From Planctomycetota bacterium (GTDB taxonomy: Bacteria; Planctomycetota; UBA11346), in contig CANIXE010000117.1 in assembly GCA_947470885.1 (NCBI GenBank), positions 1-7,064 on the forward strand: a DNA stretch of 7,064 nt, in the 5' to 3' direction. The position numbers and the translations under genes are program-made. The notes beneath the pieces are model-generated. The model saw nothing but the letters and a program-made list of their open reading frames with translations. It was not told the DNA's origin and ran no database searches. Below, one piece after another: positions 1-5,728 of this stretch (position 1 is its first letter; each line of letters begins with the position of its first letter).

Positions 1-492
1 GCCGGCGGATCCGCTGGCGATCCGGGCATCCAGACTGGCTTTCAAGGTACCCGCCCGGGTGATCTGGCCTTCCAGCAGGGTCGTCTTGGCCCGGGCGGCC
101 TCCGCCTCGGCCAGCATCGAGGCCACCTCGGCGGCGGTCTCCCCCAGGATCTCCTGGAGTTCCGCAGCCATGAACCCGGTTTCCGCCGCGGCTTTCAGGC
201 GCATGGCATCCCGTTCGCCCCAGCGGGGCAGGGCTTGTTCCACCATGACTTCGTACATCGGCCAGGCCATGCCGGGACTGGAACGTTGGGCCAGCCCGGC
301 GCTGAGCATCGGATCCGCCAGGCGCCCGGCGGCTCCTTCGCCCCGCCGGGCGGCATGCACCCGCTGGCGGGCGGCCTGGACCGCCGGGGCCTCAGCCAAG
401 CGGTCCAGAAAGGTGGCAGGGACCGCCGACTCGGCCGCGTCCAGGCCGCAGGCCAGGACGCAGCCGATCACAAGGCGAAGACCTGGACGCAT
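1..492 (-). CDS. TolC/CzcC-like outer-membrane efflux protein, N-terminal part (runs off left edge)
   Basis: Reading the minus strand from an ATG at 492 gives 164 uninterrupted codons to the window edge, so the C-terminal half or more is missing. It begins MRPGLRLVIGCVLACG, a hydrophobic secretion signal. VLAC is close to a lipobox, so it may be a lipoprotein like several RND outer-membrane partners, but this is unsure. After it come VQAARQRVHAARRGEGAAG, then RLADPMLSAGL, then VEQALPRWGERDAMR, then a long Ala/Glu-rich helix ending in DARIASGSAG. This order (helix, 'L-DP-L', 'V-EQ-P-G-R', helix, '+.A.G.AS') is that of TolC/CzcC/CusC-family proteins, which form the outer-membrane channel of tripartite exporters. 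A GGAG lies 6 bases before the ATG. The metal-binding-type gene just upstream favours metal export. The substrate is inferred, not shown. Confidence 0.82.
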   Translation of the reverse strand, partial: MRPGLRLVIGCVLACGLDAAESAVPATFLDRLAEAPAVQAARQRVHAARRGEGAAGRLADPMLSAGLAQRSSPGMAWPMYEVMVEQALPRWGERDAMRLKAAAETGFMAAELQEILGETAAEVASMLAEAEAARAKTTLLEGQITRAGTLKASLDARIASGSAG

Positions 493-509
493 AGCGGACT
501 CCGGGAACC

Positions 510-797
510 TTATTTGGCAGCCGGCTTGGCTTTTTCAGCCTCTTCCATTTTCTTGATGTATTTTTCCGGTGCCTTATCGAAGTCCTTGATGCAACCCTTG
601 CAGCAGAACTTGACCTCTCGCCCATTGCGTTCGACGACCACAGCCTCGCCCATGCCACCCAGGGCCTCGCCGGACACCACACAGGTGGTCAGGGGATAGG
701 GTTTAAGCTTGGGTTTGGCAGGATCGACGGCTTCAGCGGCCCCGAGGGTGCCGGCGAACAGGCCGCAGGTGGCGAGGGCGAGAACGAACTTGGACAT
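510..797 (-). CDS. Small secreted cysteine-rich metal-binding-type protein (YHS/TRASH-like)
   Basis: A 95-residue protein. The ATG at 797 is chosen over upstream in-frame codons because it begins a clean signal peptide (MSKFVLALATCGLFAGTLGA, cleavage expected near residues 20-23) and has GGAGG 8 bases upstream. The mature part carries C39-V-V-S-G, then a short beta-rich stretch (EAVVVERNGREVKF), then C65-C66-K-G-C69 and DFDKAPEKYIKKMEE. The pattern of one Cys near a Ser-Gly, then F-C-C-x-G-C, then 'F...PEKY', is that of YHS/TRASH-like treble-clef domains, which bind heavy metals. The tail is Lys/Ala/Glu-rich. Expected location is the periplasm. It lies 17 bases ahead of the TolC-like gene, so the two are probably one transcript. 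A role as a metal (possibly copper) chaperone or sensor of the exporter is inference. The CDS itself is secure. Confidence 0.85.
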   Translation of the reverse strand: MSKFVLALATCGLFAGTLGAAEAVDPAKPKLKPYPLTTCVVSGEALGGMGEAVVVERNGREVKFCCKGCIKDFDKAPEKYIKKMEEAEKAKPAAK

Positions 798-958
798 GGC
801 AGATGCCTCCGTGTACCTGGAAACGTCTGCCTTGGCCTGGGTGTTCCAAGGAATCTTTTTCCGCTGCGCGGGTGAGAAGAAACCCCACCAGGGGCGCAGA
901 TCCGCAACGACCGCCGGGTGGTTTTTTCCCACCCGCTAAGTTCAGCACCCTGGCTGGG
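798..958 (-). other. 161-base intergenic gap with two potential hairpins
   Basis: This gap separates the thioredoxin-like gene from the metal-binding-type gene on the minus strand. It holds two inverted repeats. At 915-935 CGGGTGG and CCACCCG form a 7-bp stem with a T-rich 7-base loop. At 864-899 CTGCGC and GCGCAG form a 6-bp outer stem enclosing alternative inner pairings. Neither is followed by a U tract in either direction, so they are not classical intrinsic terminators. They could attenuate read-through, mark the 3' end of the upstream transcript, or belong to the leader of the downstream pair. I found no convincing -35/-10 pair. The size of the gap suggests the metal operon has its own promoter. 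Confidence 0.4.
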
Positions 959-1708
959 CTACTTCAACAGCAGTTTCAGGTCATCGATGGGTTTCTGCGG
1001 ACCGTTGTAGCGCTCCCCCGAGTAACTCTGGGACACGACCTTGTCATTACGATCGAGGACGATCACGTTGGGGATGCCCCGGCCACCATACTTCTTAGCC
1101 AATGCCTCTGCCTTGGGGAACGGGGCCGCGGGCCAAGGCATGGCCAACTCCTTCATGTAGCCGAATTGATGTTCAACGTCCTCATCCCGAGAGACGAAGA
1201 CCACTTCAATATTGGCCCCGGCCTTCTTCATTTCGGTGTACTGGCTCACCAGTTCGGGGGTGAACTTGCGGCAGGGTGGGCACCAGTGGGCCGACAGGTA
1301 GAGGATCACATAATCCGGCTTGGCCAGCGGTTCGGTGGGTTTCTTGGTCTTGTCCGCATATACCAGCTCCGGCCCGATCTGCTGGATCAGCTCGGCATGC
1401 CCCGGTGGCTTGGCCGCCTGGGGAACCAGGGGTGATTCGGCCAGGTCCTTCATCTCCTTGCGGATGGCCTCCGCCTTGGCGGTGTCCTTCTTCCGTTCGG
1501 CATCCTTGGCCGCGTAGTCCATGGCCTTCAACAGCCTCGCCCGAGCCCGCTCCCCGGCCTTGGCGAACACGCCGCTCGCCGCCTCCAGGTCCTTCGTGTA
1601 TTCATCCCGGGCGGCCGCCACCTTCGGATCGTCGCCTTCGGCGGCGCCGACCGCCAGGGAAAACGTGCATAAAAGGGCTAGGACGATACCAGGATGGGCG
1701 CTTTTCAT
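959..1708 (-). CDS. Secreted thioredoxin-like (tryparedoxin/TlpA-type) protein with helical N-terminal extension
   Basis: A 249-residue protein. The ATG at 1708 is chosen because it starts a signal peptide (MKSAHPGIVLALLCTFSLAV, then GAAEG). The frame stays open 20 codons further upstream into maf, but that would bury the signal. No strong ribosome-binding site is seen. Residues about 27-92 are a charged, Ala/Lys/Glu/Arg-rich helical stretch, probably coiled coil. Residues about 110-249 are a thioredoxin fold with W142-C-P-P-C146, FVSRDED at 171-177 and a cis-proline loop G-I-P213 followed by NVIVLD. The WCPPC motif, the AHW-C-P-P-C-R-K-F-T-P context and the 'VSRDED' strand match tryparedoxin/nucleoredoxin-like proteins. 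The likely role is periplasmic thiol-disulfide exchange; the partner is unknown. It starts 49 bases after maf stops, so the two are probably co-transcribed. Confidence 0.9.
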   Translation of the reverse strand: MKSAHPGIVLALLCTFSLAVGAAEGDDPKVAAARDEYTKDLEAASGVFAKAGERARARLLKAMDYAAKDAERKKDTAKAEAIRKEMKDLAESPLVPQAAKPPGHAELIQQIGPELVYADKTKKPTEPLAKPDYVILYLSAHWCPPCRKFTPELVSQYTEMKKAGANIEVVFVSRDEDVEHQFGYMKELAMPWPAAPFPKAEALAKKYGGRGIPNVIVLDRNDKVVSQSYSGERYNGPQKPIDDLKLLLK

Positions 1709-1757
1709 GGCCGGAATCTCTGCCCCTGGGATTTCCGATGCAAGGCCGAAGTAGGAC

Positions 1758-2342
1758 TCAGGGCACAACGTATCCCCACCGCCCCAGCATCCGCACCACC
1801 GCCAACAACGGCAGGCCCACGATCGCCGTCTGGTCGGCGCTGGTGATGGCCGCCATCAAGGCCACGCCACGACATTCCAGCTTGTAAGCCCCGGCGCAGT
1901 CGAAGGGGAGATCGGCAGCGAGGTAACGGGCAATGGCCGGGGCATCCAGGGGCCGCATGGTCAGAGCGGTGACATCGGTGTGGTGCTCGTCGCCGTCGGG
2001 ACCGCTGATGGTCACTGCGGTGATCAGTTCGTGGGTCCGACCTTGAAGAAGCTGGAGGGTCTGGGCCGCCCGTTCGGCGTTGCCCGGTTTGCCAAGGATC
2101 CGGCCATCAATGGCGCAAACCTGGTCGCTGCCGATCACCACCGCATCCGGGTGGGTGGCCCGCAGGCTGCGAGCCTTGGCCGCGGCCAATTCCTCGGCCA
2201 GCAGGCGGGGGGGGATGCCCGGGCGCTTCAGGGCCTCTTCGTCGCAGGCCGGGGCGGTGGCGGTGAAGGTCAGGCCCAGGCGGGCCAGCAGCTCCTTCCG
2301 GTAGCGGGAGGTGCTGGCGAGGATCAAGGGCGGCGGTTGCAT
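1758..2342 (-). CDS. maf: Maf/YceF-type nucleoside triphosphate pyrophosphatase (probably 7-methyl-GTP type)
   Basis: A 194-residue protein of usual family length. It opens with LILASTSRYRKELLARLGL, the Maf signature in which S-T-S-x-Y-R lines the nucleotide pocket. Further hallmarks are CDEEA at 33-37, V-I-G-S-D73-Q-V-C with the likely catalytic Asp, G-K85-P, the LLQGRTHELIT loop, DCAGAYKLE at 148-156 and VGLPLL at 175-180. The GSDQVC, CAGAYK.E and TSRYR variants resemble the YceF subgroup, which hydrolyses 7-methyl-GTP, more than the dTTP/UTP-specific YhdE subgroup. The subgroup call is from motifs only. The enzyme would be cytoplasmic and remove non-canonical nucleotides. The ATG at 2342 matches the family N-terminus. 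A GTG at 2390 in frame would add 16 residues with no family similarity, and neither start has a clear ribosome-binding site. Confidence 0.92.
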   Translation of the reverse strand: MQPPPLILASTSRYRKELLARLGLTFTATAPACDEEALKRPGIPPRLLAEELAAAKARSLRATHPDAVVIGSDQVCAIDGRILGKPGNAERAAQTLQLLQGRTHELITAVTISGPDGDEHHTDVTALTMRPLDAPAIARYLAADLPFDCAGAYKLECRGVALMAAITSADQTAIVGLPLLAVVRMLGRWGYVVP

Positions 2343-2411
2343 GCCCGGGGTGTACGGTTTTTTCCCATGGCTCCAAGCCACTCGCTCCACTGACGATCAA
2401 TGAACCCAGGC

Positions 2412-2440
2412 TTGTCCATTGCTACACGGTGGACTAGGTT
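2412..2440 (+). promoter_or_regulatory. Possible sigma70-type promoter for the hybrid kinase operon
   Basis: TTGTCC at 2412-2417 and TAGGTT at 2435-2440 are separated by exactly 17 bases. They sit 25 bases or more before the kinase ATG, with AGGGGA (2451-2456) as ribosome-binding site 8 bases upstream of that ATG. The -35 box matches TTGACA at four positions and the -10 box is weak. An inverted repeat, GGTGGA (2428-2433) and TCCACC (2443-2448), straddles the -10 and the expected transcription start and could be an operator. This lies in the 122-base divergent region between maf and the kinase. No equally good promoter was seen for maf. Confidence 0.25.
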
Positions 2441-2464
2441 CTTCCACCACAGGGGAACATACCG

Positions 2465-4486
2465 ATGGGGGAAGCCCTTCAGGATCACGGGGACGCCCAG
2501 GCCCGCATTCGCCACTTGGAAACCGAACTGGCCCAGGCCAAAGCGGGCCTTCAGCGGTATCAGGATCTGGTGGAAGGAGTCGTCGACTGGTTCTGGGAAG
2601 TGGATGCCCAGGGCCGCTACACCTACGTCAGTCCCAGTGTCTTGCCGCTGTTGGGCTATACCCCGGCAGAGGTGTTGGGCCGGACCCCGATGGATCTGAT
2701 GCCCCCAGAGGAAGCCGCCCGGGTGGGCGGGCTGTTCGCCGATTTGGTGAGCCGGCAACAACCCCTGATGGCCCTGGAAAACGTCAACCTGCATAAAGAT
2801 GGCCGGCAAATCGTGCTGGAAACCAGCGGTGTGCCCATCCGGGACCCGGAAGGCCGGTTCTGCGGCTACCGTGGCTGCGACCGGGACATCACCGATCGCA
2901 AACGGGTGATGACGGAGCTCGATGAGCAATTGCAGCTGTTCAATACCCTGCTGGTCCACCTGCCCCTCGGCGTCTTCCTGATCCGTGCAGGGGACGGGGC
3001 GCCCCTGCTGGCCAACGCCCATGCGGTGGAACTGCTGGGCCAGGGCATCATGCCGGGGGCAAAGCAGGACAATCTGGCGGTGGTCTACCGGGCTTTCCGG
3101 GCGGGCACGAACCTGCACTACCCCACCGAGGAGATGCCGTTGTCCCTGGGATTGCGGGGCATCCCCCACCGGGTGGACGACATGGAAGTGGAACTCCCGG
3201 ATGGCAGCCGCCGGCTGTTGGAGATCCACGGCTGCCCGGTGAAAGACAGCAAGGGCCGGGTGTGGGCCAGCCTGGTGTGCTTTGCCGACATCACCTCCCG
3301 GCGCCAGGCGGAAAGCGACCGTCTGGCCCTGGAGCAAAAAATCCAGCAGACCCAAAAGCTGGAAAGCCTGGGGGTCCTGGCGGGGGGGATCGCCCACGAT
3401 TTCAACAACATCCTGATGGCAATCCTCGGCCACGCCGAGCTGGGCCTGGAGCGCCTGTCGCCGGTGTCCCCGGGCCGGGATCATTTCCACCAGATCGAGC
3501 GGGCGTCCCGGCGGGCCGCCGAACTGTGCCGGCAGATGCTCGCCTACGCGGGCAAGTCGTCTTTTTCCCGGCATTCCTTGTTTCTGGGGGATTTGGTGGA
3601 CGAGATGGCCCACCTCCTGAAGACCTCGATCTCAAAGAAGGCCATCCTCAACGTCCACTGCGAACGGGGCCTGCCCCCCATCCTCGCCGATCCCAGCCAG
3701 ATCCGTCAGATCATCCTCAACCTCATCATCAACGCCTCGGACGCCATCGGCGAACGCAGCGGGGTCATCAACATCTCGGTGGGTGCCAGCCGCTGCGATG
3801 GGGATTACTTGGCCCGGACGGAACTGGCGGAATCCCTGAAGCCGGGGTTCTACCTCCACATCGAAGTTTCTGACACCGGCAGCGGCATGACCCCGGAGGT
3901 CCGGGCGCGGATCTTCGAGCCATTCTTCACCACGAAATTTACCGGCCGTGGCCTGGGCCTGGCCGCCGTCCTGGGGATCATCAAAGCCCACCATGGCGCC
4001 ATCAAAGTGTACAGCGAACCGGGCAAAGGCACGACCTTCAAGCTGTTGTTCCCGGTCCAGGAGGGCGTCGCCGTCCCCGGACCTGCCGAGTCCTCCAGTA
4101 CCAGGAACTGGCAGGGCAGGGGCACGGTCCTCCTTGCCGATGATGAGGAAAGCCTGCGGGCCTTGGGGGCCGAGATGCTGGAATGCCTGGGATTCGAGGT
4201 GGTAACCGCCGAGGACGGCCGAGCCGCGGTCGAACAGTATCGCCAACGAACCCAGGACATCCGCCTGGCCATCCTCGACCTGACCATGCCCCATCTGGAT
4301 GGCATCGAGACCTTCGCCGCCCTGCGGCGGATCGATCCGGGGCTGCCGGTAATCCTGGCCAGCGGCTATTCCCACGAAGACGTCGCCGCCCGCTTCGCCG
4401 GCAAAGGCCTTACTGGGGTGCTCCAGAAACCCTACACCATCGCCAAACTCACCGAACTGCTGTCCAAGGTCCAACCGGGGCCCTGA
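2465..4486 (+). CDS. Soluble hybrid histidine kinase: PAS-PAS-HisKA-HATPase_c-REC
   Basis: A 673-residue protein with no transmembrane segment, so a cytoplasmic sensor. Residues about 10-32 are a short coiled coil. PAS 1 (about 33-147) starts LVEGVVDWFWEVDAQG, contains NVNLHKDG and ends with a PAC motif, GYRG-C-DRDITDRK. PAS 2 (about 155-282) has the YPTEEMPLSLGLRG insert typical of some PAS domains and ends DITSRRQAE. HisKA has the phosphorylatable H311 in GGIAHDFNNIL. The ATPase has the N box NLIINASDAI (419-428), G1 DTGSGM (470-475), F box FEPFFTTK and G2 GRGLGLA. The receiver (about 553-670) has D559/D560, phospho-acceptor D605 in LAILDLTMP, S633 and K655 in QKPY. All key residues are present, so autophosphorylation and phosphorelay look possible. 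No DNA-binding partner regulator is in the window and the signal is unknown. AGGGGA lies 8 bases before the ATG. Confidence 0.95.
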   Translation: MGEALQDHGDAQARIRHLETELAQAKAGLQRYQDLVEGVVDWFWEVDAQGRYTYVSPSVLPLLGYTPAEVLGRTPMDLMPPEEAARVGGLFADLVSRQQPLMALENVNLHKDGRQIVLETSGVPIRDPEGRFCGYRGCDRDITDRKRVMTELDEQLQLFNTLLVHLPLGVFLIRAGDGAPLLANAHAVELLGQGIMPGAKQDNLAVVYRAFRAGTNLHYPTEEMPLSLGLRGIPHRVDDMEVELPDGSRRLLEIHGCPVKDSKGRVWASLVCFADITSRRQAESDRLALEQKIQQTQKLESLGVLAGGIAHDFNNILMAILGHAELGLERLSPVSPGRDHFHQIERASRRAAELCRQMLAYAGKSSFSRHSLFLGDLVDEMAHLLKTSISKKAILNVHCERGLPPILADPSQIRQIILNLIINASDAIGERSGVINISVGASRCDGDYLARTELAESLKPGFYLHIEVSDTGSGMTPEVRARIFEPFFTTKFTGRGLGLAAVLGIIKAHHGAIKVYSEPGKGTTFKLLFPVQEGVAVPGPAESSSTRNWQGRGTVLLADDEESLRALGAEMLECLGFEVVTAEDGRAAVEQYRQRTQDIRLAILDLTMPHLDGIETFAALRRIDPGLPVILASGYSHEDVAARFAGKGLTGVLQKPYTIAKLTELLSKVQPGP

Positions 4487-4521
4487 GCTGGCGGGTTCCC
4501 CCGGTGCCGTAGAATGCCGTC

Positions 4522-5319
4522 GTGGACTACCCCGACGCCCTGATCCAGGTCATTGCCGCCCCGGATAGCCAGACCAAGGACGCCCTGCTGGCGACAATTA
4601 CCCCGCCCCCGGACGGGGCGACCTGGCCCCTACCCACGGTGCCCCAGCGCCCCGGCCGACCGGCATCCTGGCGGGAGGGTGAACCCGCGCGTCGGCGCCG
4701 GGGCCTGGGCAATCCCCACGCCCGTCTGCGGTTCCTCCACGCCATCCATCACATCGAGCTGTCCGCCATCGACTTGGCGGTCCTGCTCTGCCTGCGCGCC
4801 CCGGGAGCCCCGGCGGCCCTCCACCGGGATTTCCTGGCGGTCGCCCGGGAAGAGGCCGTCCACGCCGCCCTGGTGGAGGACCTGCTGACCCGCCGGGGCT
4901 TCCCCCCGGGATCAGATGTCATCCACCATCGCCTGTGGGATACGGCCTTGGCCGCCGAAGACCTGGGGGGCCAGCTGGTGGCGGTGCCCCGGTTCCTCGA
5001 AGCCCGGGGCCTGGATGTGTCGGCGGATCTGTTGCCTCGGTTGGCGGGGATCGATCCAGAAGCCCACGGGGTGATCACCCGGATCTACACCGACGAGATC
5101 GGCCACGTGGGCACGGGCAGCCGTTGGCACGCTTGGTGGTGCGCCCGGGAGGGCCTGGACCCCTTCCAGCATTTCACCTCCACCGCCACCCGCCTGTTCC
5201 CTGGCCAGGTGCCCGGCCCTTTCCCCCTGGACCGCCCGGGGCGGCAGGCCGCCGGCTTCGCCGAGGACGAGCTGTCTTGGCTGGCAATCGGAGGAAAATC
5301 TGCTAGTCTGGCACCATGA
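4522..5319 (+). CDS. DUF455 ferritin-like protein (putative di-iron)
   Basis: A 265-residue protein. The GTG at 4522 is the only reasonable start: an in-frame TAG lies at 4510-4512 and there is no downstream in-frame ATG. No clear ribosome-binding site is visible. Residues 43-50 (RPGRPASW) and 58-84 (a Gly-Leu-Gly-Asn-Pro turn, then LHAIHHIELSAIDLA) match the DUF455/COG2833 entry region. Candidate iron ligands fit a four-helix ferritin-like bundle: E79, the E111-x-x-H114 pair in REEAVHAAL, E160 in VPRFLEARGLD, and the E192-x-x-H195 pair in DEIGHVGTGSRW. VPR-LEARGLD and EIGHV-GSRW are hallmark strings of the family. The biochemical reaction of DUF455 proteins is not established to my knowledge, so di-iron redox chemistry is inferred from fold and residues. 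It begins 35 bases after the kinase and its stop overlaps the next start, so it is likely part of the same operon. Confidence 0.88.
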   Translation: MDYPDALIQVIAAPDSQTKDALLATITPPPDGATWPLPTVPQRPGRPASWREGEPARRRRGLGNPHARLRFLHAIHHIELSAIDLAVLLCLRAPGAPAALHRDFLAVAREEAVHAALVEDLLTRRGFPPGSDVIHHRLWDTALAAEDLGGQLVAVPRFLEARGLDVSADLLPRLAGIDPEAHGVITRIYTDEIGHVGTGSRWHAWWCAREGLDPFQHFTSTATRLFPGQVPGPFPLDRPGRQAAGFAEDELSWLAIGGKSASLAP

Positions 5320-5582
5320 GCATCTCCGCCATCGGTTCTTCGGGATTGTCCGCCACCGCGTCTGCCCTGCGCACCAGCCAGGCCCGATTTGACGCGGCGG
5401 CAGAGCAGACCGTGGCGGATGCGGCGGCCCTGGCCGACCCGGAAGCCGCCGGTGGTGGCAATCTGGCCCAGGACACCGTGGGCATGCAGGCAGAACGTCT
5501 CACCAATGCCGTCCTCGCCGGGGTGTTCCGCCGCCAGGTGGATCTCCAGAAGGACCTCGTCGAGACCATCGCGCCCCGTTGA
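5316..5582 (+). CDS. 88-residue protein resembling a truncated flagellar rod/hook-type protein
   Basis: The ATG at 5316 overlaps the DUF455 stop as ATGA, which suggests translational coupling. A GGAGGA at 5290-5295 is 20 bases upstream, too far for a normal ribosome-binding site. An in-frame TAG at 5304-5306 excludes a longer form. The N-terminus MSISAIGSSGLSATASALR resembles the 'I.SSGL.A....L' helix that opens flagellar rod and hook proteins (FlgB/FlgC/FlgG). The C-terminal helix (about 50-86, DTVGMQAERLTNAVLAG, ending KDLVETI) resembles their closing helix. The Gly-rich linker (PEAAGGGN) replaces the large middle domain, and the ANNIANANT-like motif is not recognisable. Small proteins of this two-ended form occur in other bacteria. 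The CDS is likely because of the coupling and codon use. The flagellar relation is weak pattern similarity, and no other flagellar gene is in the window. Confidence 0.65.
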   Translation: MSISAIGSSGLSATASALRTSQARFDAAAEQTVADAAALADPEAAGGGNLAQDTVGMQAERLTNAVLAGVFRRQVDLQKDLVETIAPR

Positions 5583-5586
5583 TTTA

Positions 5587-5687
5587 GTCCGGTCGTCCGG
5601 TCGACCCACGACTTACAATTTCCCGACCGCTTCTCCACGGCTTTCTCCTCTCATCACGTTGGATTAAAGACGACCGGACGACCGGAC
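5587..5687. repeat. 101-bp element with perfect 17-bp terminal inverted repeats
   Basis: GTCCGGTCGTCCGGTCG at 5587-5603 is the exact reverse complement of 5671-5687. Each arm is itself a near-tandem duplication of GTCCGGTC. The 67-base spacer (5604-5670) is visibly poorer in GC than the neighbouring genes and has no open frame of note. The left arm starts 5 bases after the stop of the 88-residue gene and the right arm ends 41 bases before rodA. As RNA it could form a long GC-rich stem with a large loop; the left arm can also fold locally (GGTCG 5591-5595 with CGACC 5602-5606). No target-site duplication is evident and no U tract follows. It could be a small non-autonomous mobile element, a REP-like repeat, a regulator binding site pair, or a transcript-end structure. 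Confidence 0.6.
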
Positions 5688-5728
5688 GTTCTACTGGTGA
5701 GTGCGCGATGTGACGGCAAGGTGCAGCC

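Noticed and set aside
59..556. Plus-strand open frame over the left end
   Set aside because: It is antisense to the TolC-like and metal-binding-type genes, both of which have signal peptides, ribosome-binding sites and family motifs.
864..935. Intrinsic terminators between the thioredoxin-like and metal-binding-type genes
   Set aside because: Stems exist but no U tract follows on either strand. They are kept only as hairpins.
1709..1768. Upstream start at 1768 for the thioredoxin-like gene
   Set aside because: It would put 20 polar residues before an obvious signal peptide and overlap maf.
2343..2390. GTG start at 2390 for Maf
   Set aside because: It adds 16 residues without family similarity, whereas the ATG at 2342 gives the normal Maf N-terminus.
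2324..3613. Long minus-strand open frame (429 codons) opposite the hybrid kinase
   Set aside because: It is antisense to a kinase with all domain motifs intact, is rich in Gln/His/Gly/Pro as expected of a shadow frame in GC-rich DNA, and has no recognisable domain.
3632..4474. Minus-strand open frame opposite the kinase ATPase and receiver domains
   Set aside because: Shadow of the plus-strand kinase, with no family motif and no ribosome-binding site noticed.
5582..5692. Insertion sequence or MITE with target-site duplication
   Set aside because: The bases flanking the two arms do not match each other (TTA on the left, GTT on the right), and no transposase is present. It is reported only as an inverted-repeat element.
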